The notes beneath the pieces were generated by a model. The model had not been told where the DNA came from and did no database searches. It was given only the letters and a program-made list of their open reading frames with translations. Shown here in pieces: positions 1 through 14,273 of a DNA stretch of 64,000 nucleotides. Location of the stretch: NCBI RefSeq assembly GCF_040958095.1, contig NC_091158.1, positions 37,332,710 through 37,396,709 on the forward strand. The letters are read 5' to 3'. The stretch's first letter is position 1, and every line of letters starts with the position of its first letter. The translations under genes and the position numbers were made by a program. The DNA is from Procambarus clarkii (taxonomy: Eukaryota > Arthropoda > Malacostraca > Decapoda > Cambaridae).

Positions 1-217
1 TCCTATTACCTGAATTGTATGTAATTAAATATTTTTCGTCTTCCTGTTCTTCATTAATAATCATTAAATTACGATATAAAGCCTTAGGAGATTGTGATTT
101 CTTTTTGCGTGATTGTTTCTTGTTAGTTAATTCAACCACTTCAGGTTGATTAGCAATTGCTGCTATGTCCATAACTGATGCTGAAGCTTTAGTTTGAGTG
201 GGATTCTTCCTAACCAT
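1..217 (-). CDS. Partial hypothetical basic protein, runs off the left edge
   Basis: An open frame of 72 codons starts at the reverse-strand ATG at 215-217 and is still open at the window edge, so the C-terminus is missing. The residues after about 45 are strongly basic (KKQSRKKKSQSPK), which could be a nuclear localisation or nucleic-acid-binding tail. It is divergently placed from the RPB1 fragment 110 bp away, a typical viral arrangement. I do not recognise the family. No stop interrupts the visible part. Confidence 0.5.
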   Translation of the reverse strand, partial: MVRKNPTQTKASASVMDIAAIANQPEVVELTNKKQSRKKKSQSPKALYRNLMIINEEQEDEKYLITYNSGNR

Positions 218-327
218 TGTAAGGTTTGGGAGTCAGAGAATAAATAATATCAGAAGGAAGGGTACTGTACTTTTTATAGGAACGTGATGTAATATTTTTT
301 CATAAATACTAACACTCTTTCACTATA

Positions 328-2276
328 ATGACCTCTTACAAATGGTTAATGCCTATTAGGGGATATAAAAATACATCATTAAATATCGAAAAAGCTTTCA
401 TGGGTAAAAAAGTTTCCCAATTGGGAAAAAAACAACAATCATATTATACAATAAAACCCTTAACAATTTCATTAGAAACTTATGATGACATTGTATTAAA
501 TATTTGCAACATTAAATCCAAATCTACTAATTTTGAAAGCAACATAAAAGGAAAACAAAATATTGGAAATGAAAATATATCATATAAGTATATACGAATA
601 TCTAAATTAACAAACCAACTAGTTAAGACAGATCTAAAATATTTCATAGCATTTAGTCAGTCAATCTGTCCTAGTTGTTACTTTGTAAATTGTGTAATTT
701 GTATTGATCGAAATAAATTTAAACGTTACATGAGTAATTATAAAGTTTTAACTTGAAACTTAAATGATAGTTATCCTCGTTTTATAAAGTGCTCTCAATG
801 TCATTTAATTTTCAAACCCCATGAAGAATTATTATCAAGTGTATTCCCAAATGCAAATTCAGTCCAGGGTCTTTCTAATGCTATTTTTCGTTATCTTAAA
901 GCGAGAAACCGTATTTTTCGTCCAACAACAGGTGGATGGCAATGTAAAGCGTGTCACACAAAATATGAACATTCATATGCTGAATTTAGAATTTACCTTA
1001 ATCATATTTGGCAAGGAAATAGCTCATCAAAAGCAGATAATAATACCACTCATGATAAATTCCTCTTTAGAAACCCAAGAATATTGTTTGAGCGACTTAC
1101 AACCCAATCACAAATTGAATTAAGAAATGATCCTAATGAACTCAATTATAGTGTGCATATAAAGTTATCGAATGGAATTCACCGGTTAATTCCACCTTTA
1201 GCCTTCCTTATGAATCATCAACGATCATTGCCGTTTTACAAAAAACTTATTTCAGATCCTAGTGTAAATATAAGTAAAGTTAAAACGAGTTATGGATCAG
1301 TGTTGAGTCGAATGAAAAGTGGTAAATTTTCTTCTATACGTCAACATGGACACAATAAACGATACATTGGTTCAGCCCGCGTCATTATTACCCCCTGTAA
1401 TGAACTTGAACCAGATGAATGTATTCTTCCTATTAGTGTATGGAGACGACTAGATTGTCCACGTTATGTTCTTGCCCACCGTTATCCTACACTTGATGAT
1501 AGAAATTTTACCTTGCATCGGGTGAAAGCTTTTTGGATCTATCCAGTCATGGCTATCCCCACTAACATTGTGCATGGTAATCATGCCGACTTCGATGGTG
1601 ATGCCATGCAAGTTATTCCAGTAAGTCATAATGTGGCTTCTGAAGCTGAAGCCGTTATTCTTTTCCATCCTTGTACAAATTTTGTCTTACCAGGTAGTCT
1701 TCGTTTAGCTTTTGATCATGATGAAATTTTAATGTTATATTACCTATATGGTCTTAATAGAAATTAAATTCATGGAGCTCTGTATCGTTTAGCTATAACT
1801 GAATCTTCCTCGAGAGCATATGATATATTCATTCATCTTAGAAAGATTTGTCATAAAATAACTAAAACTCAAAAAGTTTTTTCGATATCCTAAATGATTT
1901 GCTACAGTTTATTCGTCAACCTACACCATCCTATGTTGATTTTGTTGAAAAAATATTTCCTAGTGTAAGTAATAATAATACTATAAAATGTATGATTCAA
2001 TCTGAATCATCTCGTTTTTCAATCGATCATTTATGGCAGATTGTCGGCAAAATAAATGAACGAGCTCATCAAAGTTTTCTTGAAGGAATGAACCGTCAAA
2101 GCTTTATTAAAATGGCCCAACTGTCACGTGATGCATCTAATAAAGACATAGCTCTATATGGATATGCTTATATAAAACTATTGTATTGTACTTGTTTACT
2201 TATTTGTGGTTATGAAGGTAGAATTTATACACCACGTGGAATTCTCGCTGCTGACTGTCTGGAAGATATTTTATAA
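328..2276 (+). pseudogene. RPB1: RNA polymerase largest subunit (RPB1-like), N-terminal part, broken
   Basis: This is the N-terminal half of the largest multisubunit RNA polymerase subunit. The active-site loop reads HADFDGDAMQV (around 1585-1617), the counterpart of the universal NADFDGD motif, and all three metal-binding aspartates are kept. It is preceded by the usual TLHR segment (near 1510). Upstream lie Cys pairs (CPSC, CSQC, CKAC) that look like clamp zinc sites. The frame runs from ATG 328 through an in-frame TGA at 754-756 and TAA at 1765-1767. After about 1890 it continues in another frame to the TAA at 2274-2276, where a GA-rich repeat replaces the rest. The bridge helix and trigger loop are absent; the C-terminal part lies 19 kb downstream. 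The shape fits viral (NCLDV-type) RPB1, but the closest family needs a profile search. Confidence 0.85.
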
Positions 2277-2333
2277 TTTAGTTTAATTTGAGTGGAAGAA
2301 AAGAAAAGAAAAGAAGAATGAGAGAGAGAGAGA

Positions 2334-2387
<54 letters not shown>

Positions 2388-2675
2388 GACTCAAATAGAA
2401 AACGGGATTCAATGAGATGATGACAGTTTCCTGTCCGGCTATATACAAGACAGAGCCCCTCCACACATTCTTCACAGTTGCTCTCCATCCACATGACCAG
2501 GTCAGTGTTCTCATTTCCTTACCATAACAAATTTTATTATTTTTTTTTTATATATTATAACACGACTGTGATATATGTCAATGTGTGTTTTTTTTTTACA
2601 GTGAAACTGTGGGTATGGGTTGTTAATGTCATCCCAATATTTTTGTGCTTGTGAATTATTTTTTAAATTTGTGTT
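2277..2675. other. Gene-free stretch with GA repeat and a decayed copy of neighbouring coding DNA
   Basis: The stretch opens with a purine microsatellite (GA-rich, about 2297-2393). A degenerate copy of the reverse-strand gene segment at 3078-3210 follows at 2455-2590. The rest is AT-rich sequence with T runs. No convincing gene is visible. Confidence 0.7.
2455..2590. repeat. Copy 1 of a dispersed segment (also at 3078-3210 and 35092-35250)
   Basis: The core (ACCAGGTCAGTGTTCTCATT, about 2496-2515) matches 3078-3210 and, with a CT-repeat insertion, 35092-35250. The shared block includes the flanking words TTCCTTACCATAAC and ACTGTGATATAT. Copy 2 lies inside coding sequence, so this copy is probably a segmental duplicate of that gene. 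Confidence 0.65.
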
Positions 2676-4379
2676 TTAATCTTTTAATAGTGACGAAAAT
2701 ATATCTTCGTTTCCCTTAAAAAAGTCGCTTAATGCTGTAATGATAATGTGAAGGTATTGTGGCAATTCTCCAAATTCGGAACTATTTAATATATCCAGTG
2801 TAATAAGATGAGGTGGAATATTTTGTATATAATCATAAAAACATACAAATATACGGAAAAAAGGAGATACTAGATTTTTACAGTTTAGTGTTTTATTTTC
2901 TTTGCTCATGGCATTGCCTAACTTTATATTTCTGAGGGATAAGCTATTTTTGTATACAATTCAGAGGAAAATTATATAATAGTCTAAAGCTTGTCCTCGT
3001 ATGTCATAAACTGTCCAATATAAAGCATCCATAAACTTTTCATCATTCAGATATTTCTCGCTCTGTGAGGCAATGAGACCGAGCCGATCCACACTTGATT
3101 CACAGGTGATCTCTATCCACGCGATCAGGTCAGTGTTCTCATTTCCTTGCCATAAAGGATTTTTATTTTGATATTCTAATAGACTGTGATATATATCACT
3201 ATGGTTCTCAGATAAATATGCAAGTGATGGTTTTATGAATGGTGAATTAATTTTATAGCAAGAATATATTAGGTGGTATAAAATAGGAATATATAAATAT
3301 TTTTTTAAATTATCCAATAGTTTTAAATCATGGAGATAAGCCATGTGATATAGTGCGCCATGAATTGCTGATTCCATTGACTCTTTTGGCAATATATCTG
3401 TAAAGAGAGAATGAAATATTTCACCAATGGCATGAATCATAATGCGGAAAGTAATATTTTCATTAAAATAGATTGGGATGGTTTTAGATTTTTGAGCAAC
3501 ATTTATAAATTCTTTAACTGCCTATATATTTGTATCATTTACATCGCCCAGTTTATTTAGAAAAAATACGGAATATTCACGAAGTTTGCCAGATATAAAT
3601 TTAAGAGAATTTTCTGACCACTTTTCAATTTTATTTAATAAATTATCTTCATGAAGTATTTTTTGGAATTCAGGAGACATTTTGAATTTTCCACTTTTTA
3701 TCTTACCAGAAATATTTCTTTTTCTGTGTGAAGAAATAAATATACTTTGTAAGTTGGGAATCAAGAGTTTAAATATGCATGATATTGATAGCAATTCATG
3801 GCTTAATTTTTCTCCATTATCGCCTAATTCCCATATATTTTCAGTTTCCAGTGTATTGAGAGCGGAAAATATAAGATCTGGAATGTTAGTCATCACACCA
3901 TGTCTAGGAAGAAAAATGTTAGTATCATGTATATAAAACGTCATGTTAACTTCCCTGACTAATTCTGGTGGAAGGATAGTTTCAATGGGGATCACTCGAC
4001 TTATGATTTGAATAAACCAATTAGTTAATCTACGGGGATCTAGAATAATATTATTTTCTGTTGTAGATATATCTAGAAGAACCACTGGAAGACATCCCAC
4101 AATACGTGTATCTTCTTCCTTTTGTTGGTGCTCCGTAAAAGTTGATTCCAAAGAAGTTAATGATTTTAATTTTAGCTTGAATAGGTCACTAATGTATTTA
4201 CGATTGGCCCAAGTTATAATTACATCCCCTCCAGGAGTGTTGAGTGTTTCTTTAATTGAAAGTGTACATGTTTTATGGACATCATCTTCGTCTTTATACT
4301 AAAATACGATTTGTGAACTAGGTGGAGAGGCTACAAAAACATTTGATGATTTTTTATGCCAGTTAAAATTCATATCCAT
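2676..4379 (-). pseudogene. Unknown viral-type protein of about 568 codons with in-frame stops
   Basis: A single reading frame runs from the ATG at 4377-4379 down to the TAA at 2676-2678 with no frame change. It is interrupted by TAG at 4299-4301, TAG at 3522-3524 and TGA at 2961-2963. The protein-like composition continues across each stop, so these are point lesions in one gene. The predicted protein is largely helical, with no signal peptide, transmembrane segment or motif I recognise. It is divergent from the fusion-protein gene with only 29 bp between start codons, so the two probably shared a promoter. A segment at 3078-3210 recurs elsewhere in the window. Confidence 0.7.
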
Positions 4380-4408
4380 TTTTTTATGTAAAAAAAAAAC
4401 TTAAAATT

Positions 4409-5925
4409 ATGTTTAAAAAAATGTTAGCATTCATAATAACTTTAATAGCATCAGGGAGTGTGGATAGTAATGAACTTGAAGTTATTATCAAACCTGGTGT
4501 TATTTTTGCCCGCCAGTATAAAACACTGTTAGTAGATTCACAGGAAAGATTGTTCTATAGCTTCAACTTTACAAATTATGAAAACATTTTCAATCAATTT
4601 TTAACTCTTTTGAATAGTTGTAAGCAAAAATGTCCTTTTGAAACATTTAATAGAATTTATAAACTTATTCGAATTATTAATCGACAAGAACTTATAAAAA
4701 AATATAAATTTTTAAAAAATTCTGATACAATAATATCCAATGATCATTTTGTATGGAAATATCCACATAAAGAAATTATTTCTGAACAAATTATTTTTTT
4801 CAAGGAAACAATTGAAATGTTAAATTCAATTAACAAAACAGAATTAAATCGTAGAGAATTGTGTGTATATATCAGTTTTATACATAGTACCATAAATACA
4901 ATTATATCAGACATTGAACACACAGAAGTAGAATTAGATTTAATGTATTCTACAGAAATGCTCTCAAGATATATTTTCAATCGTTTACCATTTGGAAAGG
5001 ACTTAATTCAGATTCGAAATCGAAAAAAATTGATCTTTAATGATTCATCAATTGATGATTTAATGTCAATTTATTATAAACTCTGCCGGGTGTCAGTATA
5101 TTATACTGATAACAGGTTTATATTAGTAGTTTATTTTCCCATAGTTACCCCCAATAATCCACCTAATCATGGATTTTTGTATTCAGTAATACCAGTTTAT
5201 ACAAATGTTAACGAAAAATGGAGTGCATCTTTAGAAGTTGAAGATAACAAGTACTTAATGGTATTACAAATTGAAAGTGAATATTGATATATGGTAATGT
5301 CAAAGGAAAACTTTGATGTTATTAATAGTACCGTAGTCATCATTACTTTTTCATATTTTAATTTAAATTCACACAAATCTCACAATTGTATTAGTGCTGC
5401 TTTTAATCAATCTGATGAGGCTATTTTACAATTATGTAATTATAAATTAACACAAAAATTCAATCCTATATTTATACCTATTGTACCTGGAATTTGGATT
5501 TATTCTATTAATAATATCTTAAAATTAAACATATTATGTGGTGGTAATATTAGTCACCGCTTATATCAACAACATATATTATATCCGGGTGTTAGTTTAT
5601 TAGAATTGAATAGGGCATGCTATGCCTTTTCAAATTTTTCAGAAACATCATCTGATGGACTAAGATTATTTTATAATTATAATACGGTATTTTCACATCT
5701 AAATAAGATACTAATAAATACACATCAATCTACTAATTTCCTGAAAAAAAATCATTGAGAACAATAATAATCCCAATAGTCAAATTCATTTAATAGACTT
5801 ATATTATTTGTCAATAATAAATCAATATTTTATTATTTTATGTATATGCCTTATATCCATATTAATTATATATATTATTATAACCATTTGTTTATGTCAT
5901 TATTGTTATAAACACTATTGTAATG

Positions 5926-5965
<40 letters not shown>

Positions 5966-6281
5966 TACTACTACAACAACTCCAGTTAACACTATGACTT
6001 TAACAACTGGTAGTAATACACAACCAGAATCCACCCCATTAATAATGCCATCCTTTTCATTACCCCCTAATCTTCCCCCCTATCCTCCTCTATCCCCTAA
6101 TCTTCCCCCCTATCCTCCTCTACCCCCTCGCCCTCCTCCTCCTCCTCCTCTTCCTCCTCCTTCTTCTTTTTCTTCTTCACCTTCTTTTCATCCTCTGCCT
6201 TCAGCCACTATATATATGAATGAGAATTCTATTTATGATTCACCAAGTGAACATTATATGACAATGAAAGGAAATAAATAA
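4409..6281 (+). pseudogene. F-like envelope fusion glycoprotein, broken
   Basis: Residues 1 to about 21 form a signal peptide. A long ectodomain follows, with paired cysteines (CKQKC near residue 74) and a C-terminal half whose spacing of C, W and aromatic residues resembles the Baculo_F/errantivirus F family (FPIVTP, GIWIYSI and LNILCGG segments). A TM helix sits near 5815-5890. The tail is a threonine tract encoded by ACT repeats (5928-5990), then proline-rich repeats (6050-6180) and tyrosine motifs. The frame is broken by TGA at 5285-5287, and TM and tail lie in another frame after an A-run near 5750. The role inferred from the family is membrane fusion at entry. A retroelement env gene is the main alternative, but the viral neighbours argue against it. 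Confidence 0.6.
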
Positions 6282-6283
6282 AA

Positions 6284-7938
6284 ATGATAACTATTATTTA
6301 TTTTCTTATAATAATTTACTTATTTATATGTACAATAATTATAGGAGGTGAGGCGATACAAAGAAAAAGAAAGTTATTTCACTATGGTATAACAAGACAA
6401 AAAAATATATCGTCATTAGAATGGTATATTGATCAAACTGAAAGCGATGATGATGCATTAGATAATAATCCATTATTAATTTTATCAACATATGGACATC
6501 ATCAGGATGACAATCATCATCAAGCCTGTAAAGTGTGGGAAGGTATGAAACTAAATCAGTGTTGTATATTTTTACCTTATCCTTTATACTCTAAAGAAGG
6601 TAATGAAATATTGCCAGCTAGTGCCTCCTGGCAGGATGGATATTGGTTTGAAATATCTCCTACTAATCCCCTAAAATACCTACAGTTCCAGTATGTTCAA
6701 CCACATTAGGTAAATTAATATGGCAAGATTACAATTTCACATGTGAATGTACAACTCATGGATTATTTAGTGGAAAACATTGTGATCAATCCACGTCCAA
6801 ACTTACTATAGATAATGGATGCAAAAAAGTTGGATGGATTCATGATCTGAATATTGTAGACATATCTAAATTTAATCCAGTTAAAGAAGGCATATGTGTA
6901 GAATGTTCTGTTCCTGAAACAGTACCGAATATAGAAGGAATGGAACCTTCTTGTATCCATGTTCACCTTAATAATAATTCTTCCTCTCTAGACATAACCA
7001 CCACGACCACCACAACTACTAATGCTTTATATAGAACAAATGTTCCATCTGATACCAAGGCACCTTGCGTGTACGACGCGTTAAATGAAAATAATTACAG
7101 TGAAATTAATAAATATGTAGAAGGATATGGTTGCTCATGTGACTATTTCAGTGGTTACGTTGAGGTTTTAATTCCTTCATTAGTTGGCCTGTTTCGTGAA
7201 AAAAAATTGATTAGTAATGCCTGTGTGAAAATTGGTCATAACACAATGGACCCTCATCGAGTTGATTTGGCTTACTATTCACTAGAGAATGGTGGCAAAC
7301 CTTTACAAATGCACACTTACTATGAACTCGAACCCCTTTTCCAACCCCTGATGTCTAAAGCCAAATCAACATTAAAAAGTGATGTTGAATTTATTATAGA
7401 TCAACCGGCAATAGCATAGGTAAATGCCTGTGATTGGATGAATCGTCACATTAAAGCTGATCCACACCAAAAACTATGGTGTTTGAGACATGATGAACGA
7501 GGAGATGACTGGCCTGTTGTTCATAAGACAAAATTGATTAATCATTATAGGCGCCGGCAGGAAACTTATCCCCTGTATATCTATCGATTAGCGGTTAGTC
7601 CCGGATATGAAGACAAACATTTTTATGAGACGACTGACGATCGTCGACTATCTAATGCTATTTGGGGCCATCCAATTGTATTCAGCTTTTACTCAGAGAG
7701 TATTTGGCATGAACTTACTACCCTTAATACCTTGGGAGTAACTGAGGGGTGGTATTTTGGTTTAACTATGCTCACTCAACCAGGTCATATAGTTCGACTA
7801 GATACACGTGGACAATTTAGGAACCCAGGTGAGGTTGTACCTAATGTAGTTCCACCTGATTATCATGATTTAATTGACCCCCGGCAATCTATTGCTCATC
7901 CAGGTATATTATATATTACGTATGTGGTTAATACTTAA
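6284..7938 (+). pseudogene. Cys-rich membrane-anchored protein, possibly PIF-like
   Basis: The start lies 2 bp after the fusion-protein stop. Residues 1 to about 21 form an uncleaved anchor or signal segment (YFLIIIYLFICTIII). The ectodomain holds EGF-like cysteine clusters (CECTTHGLFSGKHC near 6750, CSCDYFSG near 7135) and a C-terminal half rich in W, H and Y. An N-terminal anchor with Cys/Gly modules resembles the per os infectivity factors of baculo-, nudi- and nimaviruses, but I cannot assign a specific PIF. The frame changes near 6700 and TAG interrupts at 7417-7419. A piece of this gene (about 7010-7090) recurs in reverse orientation at 28196-28290. Confidence 0.4.
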
Positions 7939-8220
7939 TCTCTCTCTCTCGACTGGATTTGACCTTTAACACTTCCCCACTTATTATTGACAGCTGTCAT
8001 CATTCATCTCCTTAGAGCCACACGCTGTGCATGGTCCAACACCCTGCCCCACTACCCCTCTTGGCTACGATAACTGCGCTGCCAGGGAATCCCCAAAATT
8101 CCACTGTGACTACTATACCCACAGGCCAGGGAATATAAATATATTCCTGTGACTATAGATAGACTCACGTGCCAGGAAATATACCCCTGTGACTACGAAT
8201 TAATAAAGTACATTGAAGAA
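7939..8220. other. Intergenic spacer with imperfect direct repeats
   Basis: A short CT run follows the upstream stop. About three imperfect units built around GCCAGGGAAT and TGTGACTA then lie at 8084-8210. No gene is seen. The spacer separates two viral-type genes on the same strand. Confidence 0.5.
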
Positions 8221-8952
8221 ATGGAAAGACAATCAGATGACAAACAGCCAACAACGCCACCCACCACCCCTTTCTATATATTTTAATGATTTCGACCTAT
8301 AAACCAGGAAGAATCTAATAATAGTGATAGTAGCATCAGTAGTAGTATCAGTCTAAATGATGTTGATGTTAATAATCTTTAAGAAATCAATAACTTCAGT
8401 AGTAAGAGATTTAATAAGATTGTAAATAGCTACCTCATGTTTGAAGAGGATAATATAATTAAATTATATTTTGTAAATGTAATGAAAATGTTGGTTGATA
8501 ATAATAGTAATATTAATACCGTTATTTTAAAATATTTAATTTATGTTTTAAGTCTTTATTGTATTTCTATGTATTATTTTTACAATATTTTTAACATTTT
8601 TAGTGTTACATCTTTAAAAGTAGTAACTAGAGATGATGTGAATTTTTTTAAAATGTTTCAAAACAAAAATATGCAAACATTTAAGTATATTTGTAAGAGT
8701 CAAGATAAAATTAACATTCTGATAAATAATCCTATTCTGTCCCTCAACAAAATCGTTTACAATAGTTTATGCCATTTAATGTTTATTGTAAAATTTAGAG
8801 GTCAATATATTAGCGACATGTACAACAGAATGTTGTTTACAATATCAACAAAAATAGTTGAAGGGGAAAATGGACTTTATTTTTTTCAAAATTTGGAGTG
8901 TGATAAATTTAATATCGAAAGATGGAATCCGGATAAACTATTTCAGTTATAA
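8221..8952 (+). pseudogene. Hypothetical protein with hydrophobic centre, in-frame stops
   Basis: From ATG 8221 the frame is interrupted by TAA and TGA at 8284-8289 and by TAA at 8380-8382, then runs open for 171 codons from 8437 to the TAA at 8952. The N-terminal part is Ser/Asn/Asp-rich, the middle has a membrane-like hydrophobic stretch (YVLSLYCISMYYFY), and the remainder is Asn/Ile/Lys-rich. No known motif is visible. It ends 9 bp from the end of the convergent gene at 8962. Confidence 0.5.
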
Positions 8953-8961
8953 TCATCTTTA

Positions 8962-9338
<377 letters not shown>

Positions 9339-9368
9339 ACAATGATCACAAAAACACTGATCCAAGTA

Positions 9369-10335
9369 TGCAGAATAACCACATATGAAAAATAGAAACT
9401 GCTTAACGCGTTTTCGGCTAATTCGCCTTCATCAGAGCAAAGTAGAATGAAGATAAGATTGCTGATCAGACCTTTATATCCGCCTGGGCAGATCACCTGA
9501 CCACCAAAAATAAGTGGAGGAAAGGAATTATAAGAAAGAAGGTAACTGCAGAAGGCCTATTGGCCCATACAAGGCAGCTCATATTAATATCTCCAAGTGC
9601 CATACGTGTTTAAATGATTGCTATATTGTTTTGACGTGCTATATTGAGGCTTAAATAGGGATCCAACTTGTACATACCGGGGCTCACATTAAGGCTGTTG
9701 TTACAATGTTTGCTCAGAGCAGACTCGATCACGTTTCGTTCAACAAAATCCTTACTTTTAACAATACATTTTGCCCCTGTGAAGTCGATAGAATGATTAC
9801 ATAAACTGGAATGTAAATACAATGCACTGGATTGCTGGGCTGTACGAATAGCGTATGAATGCTGTTTTAAACGCGAGGAAAGAGATTTACCTGTCTGGCC
9901 GATGTAAACACATTCACACTCATTACAAGGGATGGAATACACACAACCTGCTACAGACGAGGGCGAGTTCTTAATTAACATGGACTTAACTGTATTATCA
10001 TTTTTGAACACTAGATTAATATTAAGGTTCTTCAGGGCTGGGGCAAGATTTACTAGACCCTCAGAATATGGTAATACCAACGAATTTTTCAGTTCTGGTT
10101 TCGACTTAGTAGTCTGTTTGTAGAAAGTCCTTTTTGCTTGACCAAACGCAAGATCCAAGATCGATTTTGGGTATTTTAACTTCTTCCCAATTTCAAATAT
10201 ATTTGCTATTTCTTCATCGAAAAATTCCTTACTACAAACTCTCAGTGCTCTGAGAAACATACCAGAAAAAAACTGCCCGCTTGACCTGAACATGATGATT
10301 TGAATAGAAATGTACATACGAGCACACATTGGTAG
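9369..10335 (-). mobile_element. Penelope-like retroelement 3' part, reverse arm of a palindrome
   Basis: An open frame at 9610-10371 encodes the end of the reverse transcriptase followed by a GIY-YIG endonuclease. The signature is CVYSIPCNECECVYIGQTGK with a downstream catalytic-type Arg region, and this combination is diagnostic of Penelope-like elements. The 967 bp arm is almost identical to the forward arm at 10365-11330, differing at a handful of sites, and the loop is 29 bp. The N-terminal reverse transcriptase palm is missing, so this is a 5'-truncated copy. Its outer end abuts a TA array. Confidence 0.93.
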
Positions 10336-10364
10336 AAGTTTCAAATTCAATGTGTATAGGAAAC

Positions 10365-12226
<1,862 letters not shown>

Positions 12227-13363
12227 TCAAGGAGAACACACACTTAAATATTTACGATGATCACCCACAAAATTACTTGGTTTACGCCAATTAAACCGAA
12301 ATGATATCTTGGCTGTATGATAATTACATAGAGTACAGGATGTTGTTTGTAATTCTATTTTATTAGCCTGAGACATTAAAAAAACAAAACCTTTAAATGT
12401 ATCATTTCTAAATGATGATACACTCAGTCCTGCAATTATCACATCGATTCCACCTTGACACACATGAACAAATTCAGTTAAATTTTCTGGATAAAACAAA
12501 TGAGCATCGTCGATAAATATAGTATCAAAGTGAAGAATATAGTCTTTATAATCTAAGTAAGTTTCACTCCGGATTTGGATTTCAGTCGGAATTATTGATC
12601 GACATTTTATTTGTTTTAATTGTACACATCTAGGCAAAATCAAAATGGTTTTATTTTTATTTCCTCTGCAATGTGTTTGAGTAAGTTGCAAAAGTCGAGA
12701 CGATTTTCCTGTGGCCATTAAATCAGTAATAACTGTCAAAGTGCCCTCTCGGTTTTTGTGTTTATTAAACAAACTGACAATAGTTTTAAATTTATCCAAA
12801 ACCAATGACCCTCTATGGTGGTGGTCTTTAGAAATATTTTCAGGGGAGTTTTGTATTCCCAAAACCTCTTTTATTGATGTTCCATTGAATGAGTAATCCA
12901 AATAGGTATATAGAATTCGATTATTGGAAATGGGATGTTCCTTAATTATTTCATCCATGTGGCTAACATCAAAATCCAACAAAGTCTTATCAAACTTATA
13001 TATAAGCAATGATTTTCTAACATCTTTCAATGTAAGAGAACCTGTCAAAATAGAATTTAGTATTGATTCACTTAGATTACAAAGAAGTATAATATGGGCA
13101 TTGCGAAATTCAGATTCCAAATGACCATATTCCTCATCCTCATGCTCCATTGGATCATATATCCAGCTAGGGGATACCGCATTTGCAGTTAGACGAATAT
13201 CATCCTTAATTTGCACACAATTGGAACCCATACACAAACTGTAAATCTTAACTTGGGGTATGTCCAAAAAACAATTGTCAGCATAATAAATAATTTCTTT
13301 TCCTAGTCTGTCTATTAATTCAGTTGGAGATGTAATAAGGGTGGATTTAGTATCATCTGCCAT
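12227..13363 (-). CDS. TK: Type II thymidine kinase-like protein with long N-terminal extension
   Basis: The protein has 378 codons from the ATG at 13361-13363. The C-terminal 185 residues match type II (TK1-like) thymidine kinase, which phosphorylates thymidine for dTTP supply. They include a Walker A variant (TDLMATGKSS), a Walker B variant (FIDDAHLF where most have IDEAQF), a lasso-type segment (FKGFVFLMSQANKIEL) and a first zinc pair TSCTLC. The stop TGA at 12227-12229 falls right after CSP, where the last zinc cysteine of a second CxxC pair would be expected, so this may be a truncating mutation. The first 190 residues match nothing I know. Viral kinases of this type usually have about 200 residues in total, so the extension is unusual. 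Confidence 0.75.
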   Translation of the reverse strand: MADDTKSTLITSPTELIDRLGKEIIYYADNCFLDIPQVKIYSLCMGSNCVQIKDDIRLTANAVSPSWIYDPMEHEDEEYGHLESEFRNAHIILLCNLSESILNSILTGSLTLKDVRKSLLIYKFDKTLLDFDVSHMDEIIKEHPISNNRILYTYLDYSFNGTSIKEVLGIQNSPENISKDHHHRGSLVLDKFKTIVSLFNKHKNREGTLTVITDLMATGKSSRLLQLTQTHCRGNKNKTILILPRCVQLKQIKCRSIIPTEIQIRSETYLDYKDYILHFDTIFIDDAHLFYPENLTEFVHVCQGGIDVIIAGLSVSSFRNDTFKGFVFLMSQANKIELQTTSCTLCNYHTAKISFRFNWRKPSNFVGDHRKYLSVCSP

Positions 13364-13469
13364 GATTATGAGATACCCCAGTCCGAGCTCAATTCAGGAC
13401 AGCAGGAATAATTAGAACTTATAGTCTTGATAAATACCTTTTATATTATTTATCATATTAAAAAGTCTT

Positions 13470-14272
13470 ATGCTAAACATGAATAGTTCTTCTAATAATC
13501 TAATAAATTTTAAAGTTGTTGGGAATGATATGATTACAAACCCTTTACAGTTTCCTATCTATTCTACTCACGACATTACAAAATTTTTAAATACTACGTT
13601 AATTCCGGGAAATTTACCCATTCTCACAGATAATGATATATTAAATTATGTTACCAAAGAAACTCTAGAATCTCTTATTAATTCTTTGACACAGCTATTG
13701 ATTAGTCTTCCTGTTTTCCCTGCCAGACCAGCTTTAGAATGGACTAAAAATGTAGAGAATGAAGTTATTTTAAATATAATTGACGATTACATTAAAAATT
13801 GTCAGCATCTAAATGAAGAAACTCATTTAAAAGAATCAACAAAGAGGGCTGAAGAAATCAGTAAATTATTTGACGAAAAACTAAAAATCTTACAAATTCT
13901 GCACAAACAATCCCATCCATAATATATGCACAACCACCTCCACCACCACCAACCCAACTGCCCCTACATACACACTCTTCATTCCATTATTCACCCCATC
14001 AACAATTCCCTAGTTCTTATTATCAATGCCAGTGTCAATATACCCCCACTTCTCCTTACTGTTATTATCATTCCCATCCTCCTCCAACAAGTGTTGTTAC
14101 CTCTTCTCCTCCTCCTCCTCTCCCTCCCCCTCCCCCTCCCCCTGTCAACCCCTCCCATACTCATCAAAATCCTTATACACCACAATCTCCCAATACCCAA
14201 TTACCATTCACCTCTCAGTCATCACCACAGCAGCAAACATCCCAATCCTCCCCACCACCACAATCTTCCTAA
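13470..14272 (+). pseudogene. Hypothetical protein with Pro/Gln/Ser-rich C-terminal tail, frameshifted
   Basis: ATG 13470 opens 150 codons of ordinary helical protein ending at the TAA at 13920-13922. A neighbouring frame from about 13922 encodes a Pro/Ser/Gln/Tyr-rich tail with runs of proline and ends at TAA 14270-14272, 1 bp before the next ATG. The tail composition and the tight junction suggest one gene with a frameshift near 13900. It is divergent from the thymidine kinase (about 106 bp between starts). Function unknown; proline-rich tails are common in viral structural proteins. Confidence 0.5.
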
Positions 14273-14273
14273 A

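Noticed and set aside
328-6281. Reassigned stop codons (an alternative genetic code) to explain in-frame stops
   Set aside because: All three stop codons occur inside genes, normal terminators are also used, and frameshifts and transposon insertions are present, so decay is simpler.
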